The notes under the pieces were generated by a model, which was given only the letters and a program-made list of their open reading frames with translations, did not search any database and was not told the DNA's origin. The position numbers and the translations under genes are program-made. From assembly GCF_949628265.1 (NCBI RefSeq), contig NC_088787.1, positions 12,452,501-12,516,500 of the forward strand: 64,000 bases of DNA. Reading direction: 5' to 3'. Positions 1 to 11,000 of the stretch are shown one piece after another (within the stretch, counting starts at the first letter, position 1; each line of letters opens with the position of its first letter). Source of the stretch: Cloeon dipterum. Lineage: Eukaryota > Arthropoda > Insecta > Ephemeroptera > Baetidae.

Positions 1-44
1 CACTGTTCTATTAATATTATTGAAATAATAAAGCGAATTCTCAC

Positions 45-119
45 CTCGTATCCACAATGTGGATCACAATTGCCGAGCACAATTAAGGCAGAGAGAAAAA
101 TTATAAAGGTGTGCTTCAT
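45..119 (-). CDS. Lysosomal alpha-mannosidase paralogue, first coding exon only (gene continues left of the window)
   Basis: The minus strand reads 25 codons from an ATG at 119 to a GTGAGA donor after 45. The peptide has a signal-peptide shape: Met-Lys-His, a hydrophobic core FIIFLSALIVLG, then NCDPHCGYE. The last seven residues DPHCGYE and the splice phase (0) are identical to the end of exon 1 of the complete lysosomal alpha-mannosidase at 7343-7420. DPHCGYE is the usual mature N-terminus of this family, just before the (S/A)CPK segment. The hydrophobic cores of the two genes differ, so this is a separate diverged gene copy in tandem. A TATAAAAG box sits about 115 bases upstream of the ATG. 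The rest of the gene cannot be seen, so whether it is functional is unknown. Confidence 0.75.
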
Positions 120-233
120 TCTCATTCGCTGTGTTGATGTGCCACCGTGGACGACGAACGAAGACAAAATTTCAAAATTTGTAGAGGTGCGTGTTCAGAC
201 GGTTGTGTGGGAGGCCGTGTTGATAGCAAGCGC

Positions 234-241
234 CTTTTATA
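234..241 (-). promoter_or_regulatory. TATA box of the left-edge alpha-mannosidase paralogue
   Basis: The minus strand reads GGTATAAAAGGCGC, a near-consensus TATA box. It is about 115 bases upstream of the ATG at 119, which would leave a 5' UTR of roughly 85 bases. Confidence 0.5.
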
Positions 242-1431
242 CCAGTTTTAATTGCGCACTATCAGAGTGCATTTGGTTTTCTCACTGCAAAAATTTAGGT
301 CGAGGTTTTCTTGAGGGAGTAAATTAAAGCGACACAAATTTTCGTGGCAAGAAATACATAGCGAAAAGGTAAAAGACTTGTAGATCAAAGAGGATTTTGT
401 GACTGTAAAACTTTGGAAAATCTTTGCTTGAACTTTGTAAAATTGACCTCAGAGTAAATTTTGGAGAAAAGTGGCTGCAAAGTTAGCATGTTTTTCTAAT
501 TGTGAAGACAGACTGTCTCCCTTCTTGTAATCTGATTTTATTTCGAACTAAAGAGTTTCCCCAAAAAATGTCATAAAACGAGCTAGAGGAACCAAAAAAT
601 GCCAATTAGAAACGCTGTAAATATTGAAGGAAATTGGTAAAATTGGCATTTTAATTGTAGAAAAGTCCTCTTTTCATTATTTCACATTATAAAACAAATT
701 GACTAACAACTAGTTCAACTGCTTATTTCAACCACCAATCCACTTAAAAGCAATTCAACTAACTGAATCTGACCTCTGAAAGTTTGGATATATTTTTTTA
801 TAATCAAATAAGGATTTTGAGAAGGTGTGTAATGTGTGTATATTTAGAAGAATTATTAGCTATTTTGAGTTTATAAATGTTTAAATAAAATTAAGGCTTA
901 AAATATTTATATCTTTTCATGGCTTGAGACAAACATTGATTTATCGCAGGTGAGAAAATGCGATTTGTCTTAGTTCAAAATTTGCATTATTAAGATTAAA
1001 ATATATCGCGGTCTTTGAAAATGGAGATTGCCACTGGTCAGTGCTTGCTAATTTTTTGAATATGAATGATTTTTTATTAAATAATTAATTCATCCATTTT
1101 ACCCTCTCAACAACCTGTGGTGGCTCTGACTCTCTCTGACTCTCTCCCCCACTTTGTGCTAGTGCGCCCTGTGCTCTTGTGACTTCTCACCCCCACTTAA
1201 GATGGTGCTGAAAACCTCCAGAAGTTTCTCCCATATCTCCTATCTCAAAATGTACTTAAATTAACAACATTAATTAGCTGACTAATTGTTTCCTCAATTC
1301 ATCGATATTACAATTTACAATAAACTCTGACAATAAAGGCAAACCCAATTTCACCCTTAAACCATTTCAGCTTTTATAAAGTAAAGAAATTTCGTTTATA
1401 AAATTAAGTTATTACATAATGTTATTAATTG

Positions 1432-1437
1432 TTTATT
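1432..1437 (-). terminator. Poly(A) signal of lysosomal alpha-mannosidase
   Basis: AATAAA on the minus strand, about 88 bases after the TGA stop at 1525-1527. Confidence 0.45.
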
Positions 1438-1524
1438 CTCTCATCTAAGTCATAATACAAATACGGTGCAAATATAGCACTAGTCAAAGGTTAATTTAAA
1501 ATCACATTTTAGTTAAATTCACCA

Positions 1525-4500
1525 TCAAACAGATGTAGTTTTCAAACTGACTACAAAAGTTCGAATCTGCATCGGATACAAAATAACCTCAAAATTATTC
1601 GACGGTCCAACTGTTTTTCTTGCGGGCCCTTCACGGTCTCCAATTCCTTCAAATTGTGCCTGCCACTTGAACCTCTTGCTGTCGCCCACCTTCTGGTTTG
1701 CTCCGAGCATCATCTCTTCAACGCTCACAACCTCCGCTTCAAATAAATCCTGGAAGATGAGATGCACTAATTAAATATCGCAAAAGAAAATGCTCTACTT
1801 GCCGTCAGTGAAACTTTGACAGGAAATTGGTCTTCTTTTTTCTCAAAGGCGTTCTCGAGTCTCAACAAAACTGAGTTGCCCCTCCACGGCTCCATGGTGA
1901 GCAGATTTACGTTTTCAGGCAAAGCCGTTTTGATCCCTGAAAACTGAAAACAAAATTAAAACCTAAGCCAAACATATGAACGCAACAAATTAAAAAAACC
2001 TTTTTTTATTTTTTTAATTAAATTAAACTTAAAGAATAGGTCTAACTTAATTTCATGAATATTTTAGAAATCAATTTTCCTACCTCGACAAGATATTTTT
2101 CTGCCCATTCTTGCGCGGTAAGGTTGGTCGGTGCGAAGTACAGAGTTGGCTCCAACACCATTTCTCGCTGGACCAGATCTCTCTGTCGTGCCGTAACGTT
2201 CGAATCGACGGGGGCAATGAGTAAAATGTGTCGGCCCCGAGCCACCATTCCAACTCCCATCTGCTGTTCGTTCAAAACTTCCTCCACGCCGAAACCATCG
2301 TCTTGCACTAGGCGTCTGTGCAACTAAAAGATTCAAGGAAATTAACTGCTAAAAGTGTGCAATGAAAAGGAATTGTCATTATTATTATTATTATATGCAC
2401 ATATACAAAAAATAATATTTAGACACAATTGAGACCTGGAAAAAGCAAAAATTAGCAAACTCATCTCATGGACGTGTGTTATTTAAATTTTTAACCAATT
2501 TAGATGGGTTTAAACGATTTCAAGTAAGATTAAAATAGCTTGCTTGATTCCTGCTCATTTGATAGTCCAATAACGATCGAAAAGCTCAGAGTAAAAAATG
2601 TGTCATTTGATTATTTTTTTTTTCAAACGTTAACTACGAAGCAAAGTAAAAGTCATTCACGATATTTTTAAATTTCGTACAGAAAAATAAAAAAGATTTA
2701 CCATCAACTCAAGGCTACCGTCTTCAATACTGGCTCCTCCTTGGGCTCGGTCAGTTAGAATTGCCACCGTGCTAATTTCATCCTGCATGGAAATGGCGCT
2801 GGTGACTGGGTAATAATTGCCAGCGACCGGCTCCTCGATGTTCGCTGTCCACGTTTCTCGCACGTTTCTCCTGCGTCGCAAATACTCCCGGCTGTTAGAG
2901 TCGGTCGTGAACTCTCCGTTCGTTTTCAAATTTGTAGAAATCTTCGAAATCACTTCTTTCCCGAATCTGCAGAATATATGTTAGAATTAAGTTTTCCTCC
3001 TGAGTTAGTAAATTATAGGTATTTATAATAACCCATCGGCGGTGGGAATGGGGCCAACTAGCCAGTCTATTTCCACGTGTTTCTGCCCCCTGTACACCCT
3101 GACGACCTGACTGGCCCACGGAGAAAATGTTTGGTGTGCTTCTTGCACCAAAGGACCTTTCAAAGGGCAGCATTTTTATTATATAAATGATTTTTTCAAC
3201 TCTATATTAATAACCTTTGAATATTGAAATTTTGGTTGGTTCATTAGAGACTTTAAACGGCTGGTTTTTTCTCGGCCTGAAAATGTAGGCCCCTGAGGCC
3301 TGACGTGTCCCCTGATATCCCGCATCGTCGTAACCACTTTTGCCGGATTGATAATAAAGCATTCTCTGCCTAATTGGCGTGTTTTTTCCTTCCACCGTCA
3401 CTGACCTTATCAAATTGGAGCGATCGTCAAAGGAAACTTTAACGAACTGAAAAAGACCACGTATTTAAAACACTTTCCCCCGATTAAGATTTTTTGTGTT
3501 TACCTCATTTCCGATTTCGTGCTCCAAATTGTTTAATTTTCTCAGCAATTCTTGCCTTCCTGTCTTTGTTACGTGGAATGATTTAAATCCAACGGGTGGC
3601 AAATCACTGGCCTCGAAAATGAGCTCAAATAGTGCCTTCCCTTTCCCAACAGGAATTTTATTCACCTCGTCCATAATCGGCACGTACTGAATATCAAGTT
3701 TTTTCCCTGCAAATGGAATAATTATCTAATTATGATAATTCCCCTGCATGCCGTTGAGCAAACCTGAAGAAAGGTCAAAAACCGAATGCTCAGGGCCGGT
3801 GACCGGCAATCGGACGAATTTGCTCACACGCCTGGCGAGCGGGTTGAAAATTTTGACCACGAAAGTCGTTTTGTTTTCGCTCACTGCACAATCGCTCATG
3901 TTCAATAGCGGACATCTCTCAAACAGGACCAGACTCGGCTCTTTTTCTCGTTTTCTCGACAATTTACTACGAAATAAAGCCAAAATTCATTCGAGTAGAG
4001 ATTTGAGAATAAAATGACTTGCTTTAAAAATTCTGAGGTGAGACCGTCGCACTGGACGAGGGCTTTGTTCAAAATCGCAGCGTAGTCTTCAGCGACGTGC
4101 TGCTTTTCCGTGCCTGTGATTGCGTCGTGGTGCTGCAGAACGCCCATGGCCTCACGCAACGAGTTCAAGCCGTCCGTTTCCGTGCTGCCGGCCAAAACGT
4201 GCAGTTGCTTGCACACCTTCCAACAGTTATTGTCTACATTAAAAAAATCTCCAAATTGCCTGAGAAGGCGGTCAGCAGAATTTAAAGAAAATTCAAAAAT
4301 TAGAGGTCTCAGCCGCGAGATTTAAGGCGGTGGCTGGCGGGTGTTTGGCCTGGCGGCGGTGGCTGGCCATTTCCACCGACGGCTGGCGGTTGCCCCAAAA
4401 TTTGCCAGCTGACGCGGTGCACCGCCCGCGGCTAGCTAAGACCTTTTTTCAAAACTAAATTTTTTTAATTTCTGCAAAAGACGAGATCCGTGAACAGGGT

Positions 4501-7420
4501 TTGCCAATTTTGCAATGCGCAAAAATGCACCACTGGTTTTTTGCGCAAAAAACCGGCTGGAAAAACCCACCAGTCTTGGGTTTTTCCGCACTTTTCCGAA
4601 TTTAATCCGAAAATAGTCCATTTTCGCTCCAAAAGAGTCTGAAATTTCGGGAAATTACGTGGAGAGTTAAAATTTTCAGTCTCTTGGTGGAACCAGTGGC
4701 TCTAATACTAATTTTGGTGATTTTGAAAAATCCCTATTTTTGGTCATCCATCATGAGAATTTTTATTTTCCATAAGAACGCATTTGTTTCGGAAAAATGC
4801 GCCAAATTGCAGAAAATCCCGCAAAAAAAACCGTTTTTTGCAATGCAGTGGGGTTTTCCGGAAAAATGCGTGTTTTTGCGAACCCTGTCCTTCAAACCTG
4901 CAAAAGATTGTTTCCCGCGCGTTCAAATCTCTTCAAATTTGGCCTGGACGTAAAGAAGCCGGTCCAGTAGGCGTCTGGCTCGCTTGCGTAAGGGAAAAAG
5001 TCGTCGTCTTTGGTGGGCCAGGCTAGTCTAGAATTGTGAAGCGCTTGGAGGTAGCACGACGGCGTTGAATACACGGCGACGATGCCCGTTTCGTTGGAAA
5101 TTGAATTAACATGTCTGAAGGGAAAATCAAATTGTTGCTTACGCTTCAAAAAAATTAGTCAGGATTTGTAAAACTCACTTAATTAAAGTATCCATGTTTT
5201 TGTACCATTTGCCAGCAATCATGTAGTGGAAGTCCATTCCCATTGTCCACATTATATTTTTTGTCAAATATTTGTCTGATTGCTCCTTGGCAAGTTGTAC
5301 GAATGAGGCAATCTGCATGAAATCGCAAAACTTTATTAATTTCAAACACATTTTCCTATGCTGTTAACCAACCTTTTCTTTGTAATTGCTATTACCAGGC
5401 TCGTCACTAATGTAATCCGAGCACCACACGTCAAAACAAAATCCTCTTGGTGGACTGTAATGATTGTAAAGAACGCCAGTGAACAGATCCCCGTCCTCCC
5501 CTATACGAAAATGATAAAATAATTCATAATCCATCGTATCGGAATTTATATTCTGTTCAATTTTTAGATTTACCGTTTTTTCCTGATTTTTAATATTTTT
5601 TTATTTCAATAAAAGTGTTCATGTAACCAAGTTTGGCGGGAACATTAAATGCAGTTTTTTTTTCGGAAAATGTGGAGAAACGGACCTCTTGGCGTTCGCA
5701 TAAATGAGAATACCTCGACTTCTATAATGATGATAGAATATTAAACTTTTTGTTCCAAAAGAACGCCTTGGTGTGCCAAAAATCTCGTTCCTGAGCACCT
5801 TTTGGGCGCGCGAGGGAAAATATGAAATACCATTCCCTCTCGCCCCCATATATTTTCACGTTCTTAAAAAATGATTAAAATAAATGAGAACAATAAAAAA
5901 TTAATTTTAAAATCACACGCAGATATAGTGCATAAAATTACCGATATTCTTGCTTCCCCGCCAAATCATTTCCATGGACTTGTGATCCATCCTATTTTTC
6001 TTATCGTCTTTGTCCAGCCGTCCGAAGAAGAGTCCATCGAAACCGATCTGAGCCATCAAAGAGGCCGTTTCTCGAGAATGGCCAAACGGATCGATCTGCC
6101 AGCCGACGTGCGGACGTCCGCAGTCCCCGAAAATGTCGTTCAGGCGCCTGACGAAAATGTTCTAATCACCTGAAAGAAATTAATTCAGATATAGCCCTTC
6201 AACCTGAAGCCCCAGGTGAACTGGTCGATGGTGCTTTGGTAGTGCGTGACAGCCTCGTCGTTCATGCTCCACGCTCCTCCTGTGAACTCGAGCTGCCCGG
6301 CAGATACCAATTTTTTCACCACGTCTTTCAGCGTGTCGTTTTGCTGCGAAGACCACCACTTCCAAAAGAAGGCCGTTTCCACCCAAATGAACCTGATTTT
6401 GCGGTGAATAATGTAATTTTTTCATTCAGGAAATTTGAAATAATTTTTTACTTTCGGCCAGGATCGATCTGAAGTTGCTCGATGACCGACTCTATAATTG
6501 TTTTCACGCTCACTGAAGGCCGTTGGTCTTCTAGAATTTGTTTCAATGGTATTATTTAGATCCACCGGAGTTGGTTTAATTTTAACTTGTCCCGAAGAAA
6601 TACTCATCAACCGTCTTTACCCAGCCGACATCGTCGTGGGTGTGAGGCACCAAATGGACTGTCAACATCTCTTTGTCGATCTTTGGACACGCCTGGCATA
6701 ACCGCAAATTTATTAACAAAGATTAACGGAATAAATAATACCTGAGTTGGGTATTTTAATTTTTTTAGTTAAATTCTAAGAGCAAAATAGTCAGTTTTTC
6801 AGACCCATGGCATTTTTGGTATAAAAACTGTATAAATTTCAACGTTTTCCCATTATTATTATATTATTTATTATAATCCAAAAGTCAAAAATAATTTTGA
6901 GATGAGGAAAAGCTACACTGCTAGCGGTAGTCATCGCGATATATCTTTTTAAAGAAAATGCTGGTTAGAGTAAGCTTTTTCAAGAAATTTCTGAGCCAGA
7001 AAATCTTAAAAATCGAAAATTGATTCTTTGCATGAAAAGACGATTTTTTAAATTTCTAACACAACAGGTCACAAAATTGGAGCACTTTTCAGATAAGTAC
7101 AGACGCATTTAAAATTATTTCAAAACATATCTCAAAATAAAAATCAATGATTATTTTCTGACATTTTGACAATTCCGTTTTGTTTGATGAAAGGGCTGGA
7201 TATTTCATTGATTGTGTGCGGCGTGCGGCCGATCTACGACTGCCTTACTTGCTTTTATAAATTATAATGCATCTCACAAAAACTAGACACCGATAGATTC
7301 AGATAAAAAAAAATTAAATTTCACTCCATACCAACAAGCTACCTCATATCCGCAATGTGGGTCACTCGCAACGAAATGGAGTGTAGAGAGACATGAAATT
7401 AGCAGTTGCTTCCACTTCAT
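1525..7420 (-). CDS. Lysosomal alpha-mannosidase (GH38), complete, 17 exons, 987 aa
   Basis: This retaining GH38 enzyme hydrolyses alpha-mannosyl residues of N-glycans in the lysosome. Exons on the minus strand are 7420-7343, 6692-6587, 6530-6452, 6392-6204, 6147-5942, 5500-5373, 5312-5179, 5114-4898, 4216-4023, 3966-3764, 3706-3504, 3446-3215, 3156-3033, 2966-2702, 2323-2084, 1943-1803 and 1749-1525. They sum to 2964 nt with every phase consistent, which supports the model. Exon 1 gives a signal peptide ending before DPHCGYE. Exon 2 carries the zinc motif HTHDDVGW. Exon 5 carries IDPFGHSRE with the catalytic Asp. Exon 8 carries [10 protein letters not shown], exon 9 [11 protein letters not shown], exon 14 [10 protein letters not shown] and TDRAQGG, and the C-terminus [14 protein letters not shown]. 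The length matches the family. Two introns (4022-3967 and 1802-1750) are best read with GC donors (GCAAGT). The enzyme looks intact and secretory/lysosomal. A diverged paralogue starts at 119. Confidence 0.92.
4301..4445. mobile_element. Fragment of the TAGAGGTCTCAGCC element, in intron 8 of alpha-mannosidase
   Basis: It starts TAGAGGTCTCAGCCGCGAG followed by a GC-rich 'ggcggtggctggcggg' body, shared with copies at 13830-14080, 43851-44255 and 56480-57010. The right end 'ctagctaagacctt' is a decayed version of the terminal repeat. It is a short relic without coding capacity. Confidence 0.55.
4495..4887. mobile_element. CAGGGTT-ended non-autonomous DNA element, in intron 8 of alpha-mannosidase
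   Basis: The ends are inverted: CAGGGTTTGCC at 4495 and GCGAACCCTG ending at 4887. The interior shows inverted blocks around 'gcaatgcgcaaaaatgc'. Related copies lie at about 26641-26985 and 31500-31860. Flanks tccgtgaa and tccttcaa match at 6 of 8 positions, which is compatible with a degraded 8-bp target duplication of hAT type. There is no coding capacity. Confidence 0.6.
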
Positions 7421-8025
7421 TGTCGGTTCAGCCAAGACTGAATAAAAGCGAAAATAAGAAATATGCTGATATAAACACGCAACCGCAGGCCACTAGATAT
7501 GGTATCTTCATGAAGATAAACACGCCCGGCATATTTTTATTATCTCCTGTGTTATATCTCCTTAATTGGGTGCGTCCTAACGTCATGCGAGAGGGATTAC
7601 GTAGGGCTAAATAAAAGAGCCGAATTTACTCCAAGATTTTTAATAAAATATTATGTACTATCGTTTTAGGCACATCAATTGATTTTAAAACAAAACATGT
7701 CGGATGAAGAGTACGTCGAGCCATGCGACAATGCAGGCAAGGCGAACCGAAACGTTGGCTGAAAACATAAATACTTCCTTTATGCGAGGGAACTAAAGAC
7801 AAAAATGGAGATTCGATTTCTGTTTGTTTAAATGCATTTCGAGTTGTTTGCAGCAACATAAAAAATACGAGATACAGCTTAAGTACACTAAACGCGACAA
7901 CTGTTTCGAAACTTTAGTTTTGTTTTGACGAAAAAGGGGTTAGCTGGAATTTCTTGTTGGCTTGTTTCTCGGTCCCACCACCTCACGCGAGTCTTTTTAA
8001 TACTGATAGCAACAGGATGCGGCGA
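7421..8025. other. Intergenic: 5' flank of alpha-mannosidase and 3' UTR region of the cotransporter
   Basis: No exon is visible. The upstream flank of the mannosidase has several GATA-type motifs, including a palindromic TATCTTCATGAAGATA at about 7502-7517 and TTATCTCC-type sites near 7538-7560. In insects GATA factors drive many midgut digestive and lysosomal hydrolase genes, so a gut promoter is possible. That is inference only. Confidence 0.35.
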
Positions 8026-11000
8026 CTAGGAGTAGAAGGTGAGAACGGACGTTTGGTTGCCTCTGACCAGCAGGAAAGGCGGCATGTCTCTCGTCAGGGT
8101 CTCCAACCAGGCCATGTAAAGGGGCGCCGAAACCACTCCTTTCCTCGGCATCGGTAAAGTCCTGAAACATGACACGGAACAAAATATTACGAGCTGAGTA
8201 AACTGAAATTAGGATGCAATACCAAGAAACACTCAAAATATTGCAATCACGGAGGAAAATTGATTAAAAAAAATAAAAATTTCAACAATTCATTATTTCT
8301 GGTAAGGTTGTCGGATTCCAATAACCTTAAAATTTTTGGAATCTGCTCAGCGAGACGTGAGATGTGTGCCAATTTCAAACCTTTGCAAATATCCGTGATT
8401 TTACCCAAATTGTCCAACCAAAGTGTTGTGCAGAAAAAAATAACCTTTCAAGTTGATCGATACATGGCGACAATTGAAAATTATTTCAATTGTTGGATGC
8501 AGTAAGCAGTTGATCGATAAACAATTTGTTCTAATAATAAAAAGACCTAGCTTCCTCTTGTAAAAAACTCAAATTTGTCCAATTTTCAACAGCGTTTGAA
8601 ACCTTTTAGGGAAACTATATGTTGCGAAATAAAATAAGATTTCAAATAAGGAGACAGCCCCTCTTCATTTGAAATGCATGTAAACTTTGCAGCCACTTTT
8701 CTCAAAAATGTACAATGCTATACTTAGGTCAATTTTGGCTTTCAACTGAACCCTAAGGGAAGAGTTCATGCATTGGGAACAAGCATTTTAAAGGATTTTA
8801 CAGTATTTTAACTGACAAAACCAAAAATGAAACAAAACTTACATGACAACTAAATTCGCTTCATTCGAATTCTCCAAAAGAAGCTCCCTCAACCTCAGAT
8901 GCCTGTTCGTTTTGTCCTTCATGGCAAGAAGCTCAGATTCGCTGATGGGCGCTGAAAATGATAAAATTAATTAAACCAAAATATTCACAAACTAAATCAA
9001 ACACCTACCGCTGTCCTCCACGCCATCTTTGTCTTTTGTAAAGTCCTTAATGAACTCGTCAAAGAGCTTCTTGGTGGACTCTTGCGGCTTTTTCGTTATG
9101 TTTGGAATGATTTTCAAGTCTGAGTAGTCAATTCGGAATTTGGACAGAAGACTGGCCATGCTAGAAAATAAAATTAATATTTTCAACAAAAATGAAAACA
9201 CTCAATAAATGTTTAACCTTCTCTGCTCGGTGTCCAGCTCGTCCTTTTTGTTGGCAAGTGCGAACACCCTGAGCTTGCAGGCCGACCAATTTCTTCTAGT
9301 GCTGATGATGTATGGCAGGAGCAGGGTCAAGCCGCCGTCGTCGTACAACCACCAAACGTCGATGGTGCCTTTTTTCTGTTTCCTCGTGAACTGTGTCAGG
9401 TTGTTGATGTGCTCTTTCGGCAGCTCAATTCCATCGGCTCCCCTAAAATCATTTTTGTTCACAACTAATGTATGATAAAAGTTTGGCACCATTGTCATAG
9501 AGGCCTGCGAAAGTCTGGTTTTATCACAGACACATTAGGAAAGGCTTCACAAATTAAAAATAGTATCGTAATATCAAAATTTTCATTTCAAAAAGCGGCC
9601 CTTACTTGTACAAGTTCACCCTGGAACTGTCCTTCTCCTTGTCCGTTTTCTCTTGCGGCACAGTAAGCGCGCCGCCTTTCTCCTCAGGAACCTCCTCGGC
9701 AGCATTCGGGGTTCCGTTTTCCACGTCTCCTGAGGGGCCGACAGGGCTGTTTGAGTTTCGGCTTTGGCTCGTATTAGGCGACCTGGGCGGAGTGATGTCG
9801 CTGGTGGTGCTGGCAGCTGAAATATTTGCGTTTTCTTTAAGTAAAATGGCGATACAATTGTTTCCAGGGTTTGCAAAAGCAGAGGAGTTGGTTATTAACT
9901 TGTCAGCTTACCCCTGGGAATTTGAAGAAATCCCACTCCCAAATATTTAGCCAGCTCTGTCAGTAAATGTGTATTAGATAAGAAATAGTTCATGCAGAGT
10001 TGTTAGTATTTTCTTCTTCTAATTTTGCTATGGCTGTGAATTTTAGACAAGGTCAAAGGTTAATTTGGTGTTGTTTTGAATGTGAAATAAAATTTTAGAA
10101 ATGAGCTAAGGATTTGAAATTTTGAATATGTTCCATATCTTGTGTGAATATTTTAGAGTGGTGTATATTATATTTTTCTTCGAGTAATTTCACTTCAAAC
10201 CTTGAATAATTCGCCTTTTTTGTGTTTTGCGCAACATGTCATGTTGTCAACTCCGAATCTTGTGTATTAACCATCAGAATAATTGCAAAACATGCACACC
10301 ATTAGACTTGTCTTGACCTCCCTTGACCAGCTAAAGGGATTAGGGGTAATTACCCTCCAACCCCAAACCCTCTTGAAAAAAAGTTAAAATTGTATAGCAC
10401 TGGATTTTAACTCATACATTTCATTTGAATTTAAAGTTTTAATTTAGAGAGGTTTGGACAGTTTGAAATGTTTTGAAGCCCTGAGGAAGCATGTGTAGCA
10501 GTAAATTTTTGCAAAAAACTCTTCAGCTTATCAGGGGAGGTCAAGACGAGTCAATTGGTGAGTAGTTTTTGAAATTCTGATGGTTAGAACCCGATATTTG
10601 TCTCAGTAAAATAACACATCTGAAATCTTCGCACTAGATCAACATGTCATCAGACACATTTTAAGCACATTTTCAAAATTCCAAAATCCAAAGCTCATTT
10701 CCTAAATTTTAATTTGAAACTAACATTAACAGTATTGGCCTTTGACCTAGATCTAGAGAGGAATCTAAAGCACACCTTTCTTTTATAATTCCTCCACGGG
10801 GAAATGAGATAATGGACCTCAAACTGTCAAATCGACTGTCTAAATTTCACAGCCCAGATAAATATGAGTTTCACCATAAAGTACATTTTTAAAAGAAAAT
10901 AACTGTTCTTCACCTTGGGACATTTGCGAGAACGACTGGTTTCTAGTGAGAGAGTCAGCCGAGTTGCTGTGCGGCACGGGCTGGGCGGCTTTGTCCACTT

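Larger units (their letters stand above)
120..1524. other. Intergenic stretch between the two alpha-mannosidase genes
   Basis: I see no convincing exon here. Bases 120-330 are the promoter and 5' UTR of the left gene. Bases about 340-640 hold a copy of the dispersed repeat also found at 8500-8825, 32730-33120 and 37900-38130 (recognisable by 'agtggctgcaaagttagcat' followed by 'gactgtctcc'). The remainder is AT-rich, with the 3' end and poly(A) signal of the complete gene at its right border. Confidence 0.5.

Noticed and set aside
1766-1805. Alternative GT-AG reading of the last mannosidase intron (donor after 1799, acceptor before 1766)
   Set aside because: It adds residues AMHLIFQ absent from the usual family sequence. 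The GC donor at 1802 with acceptor at 1750 gives a direct match ([11 protein letters not shown]). Kept as an alternative to test.
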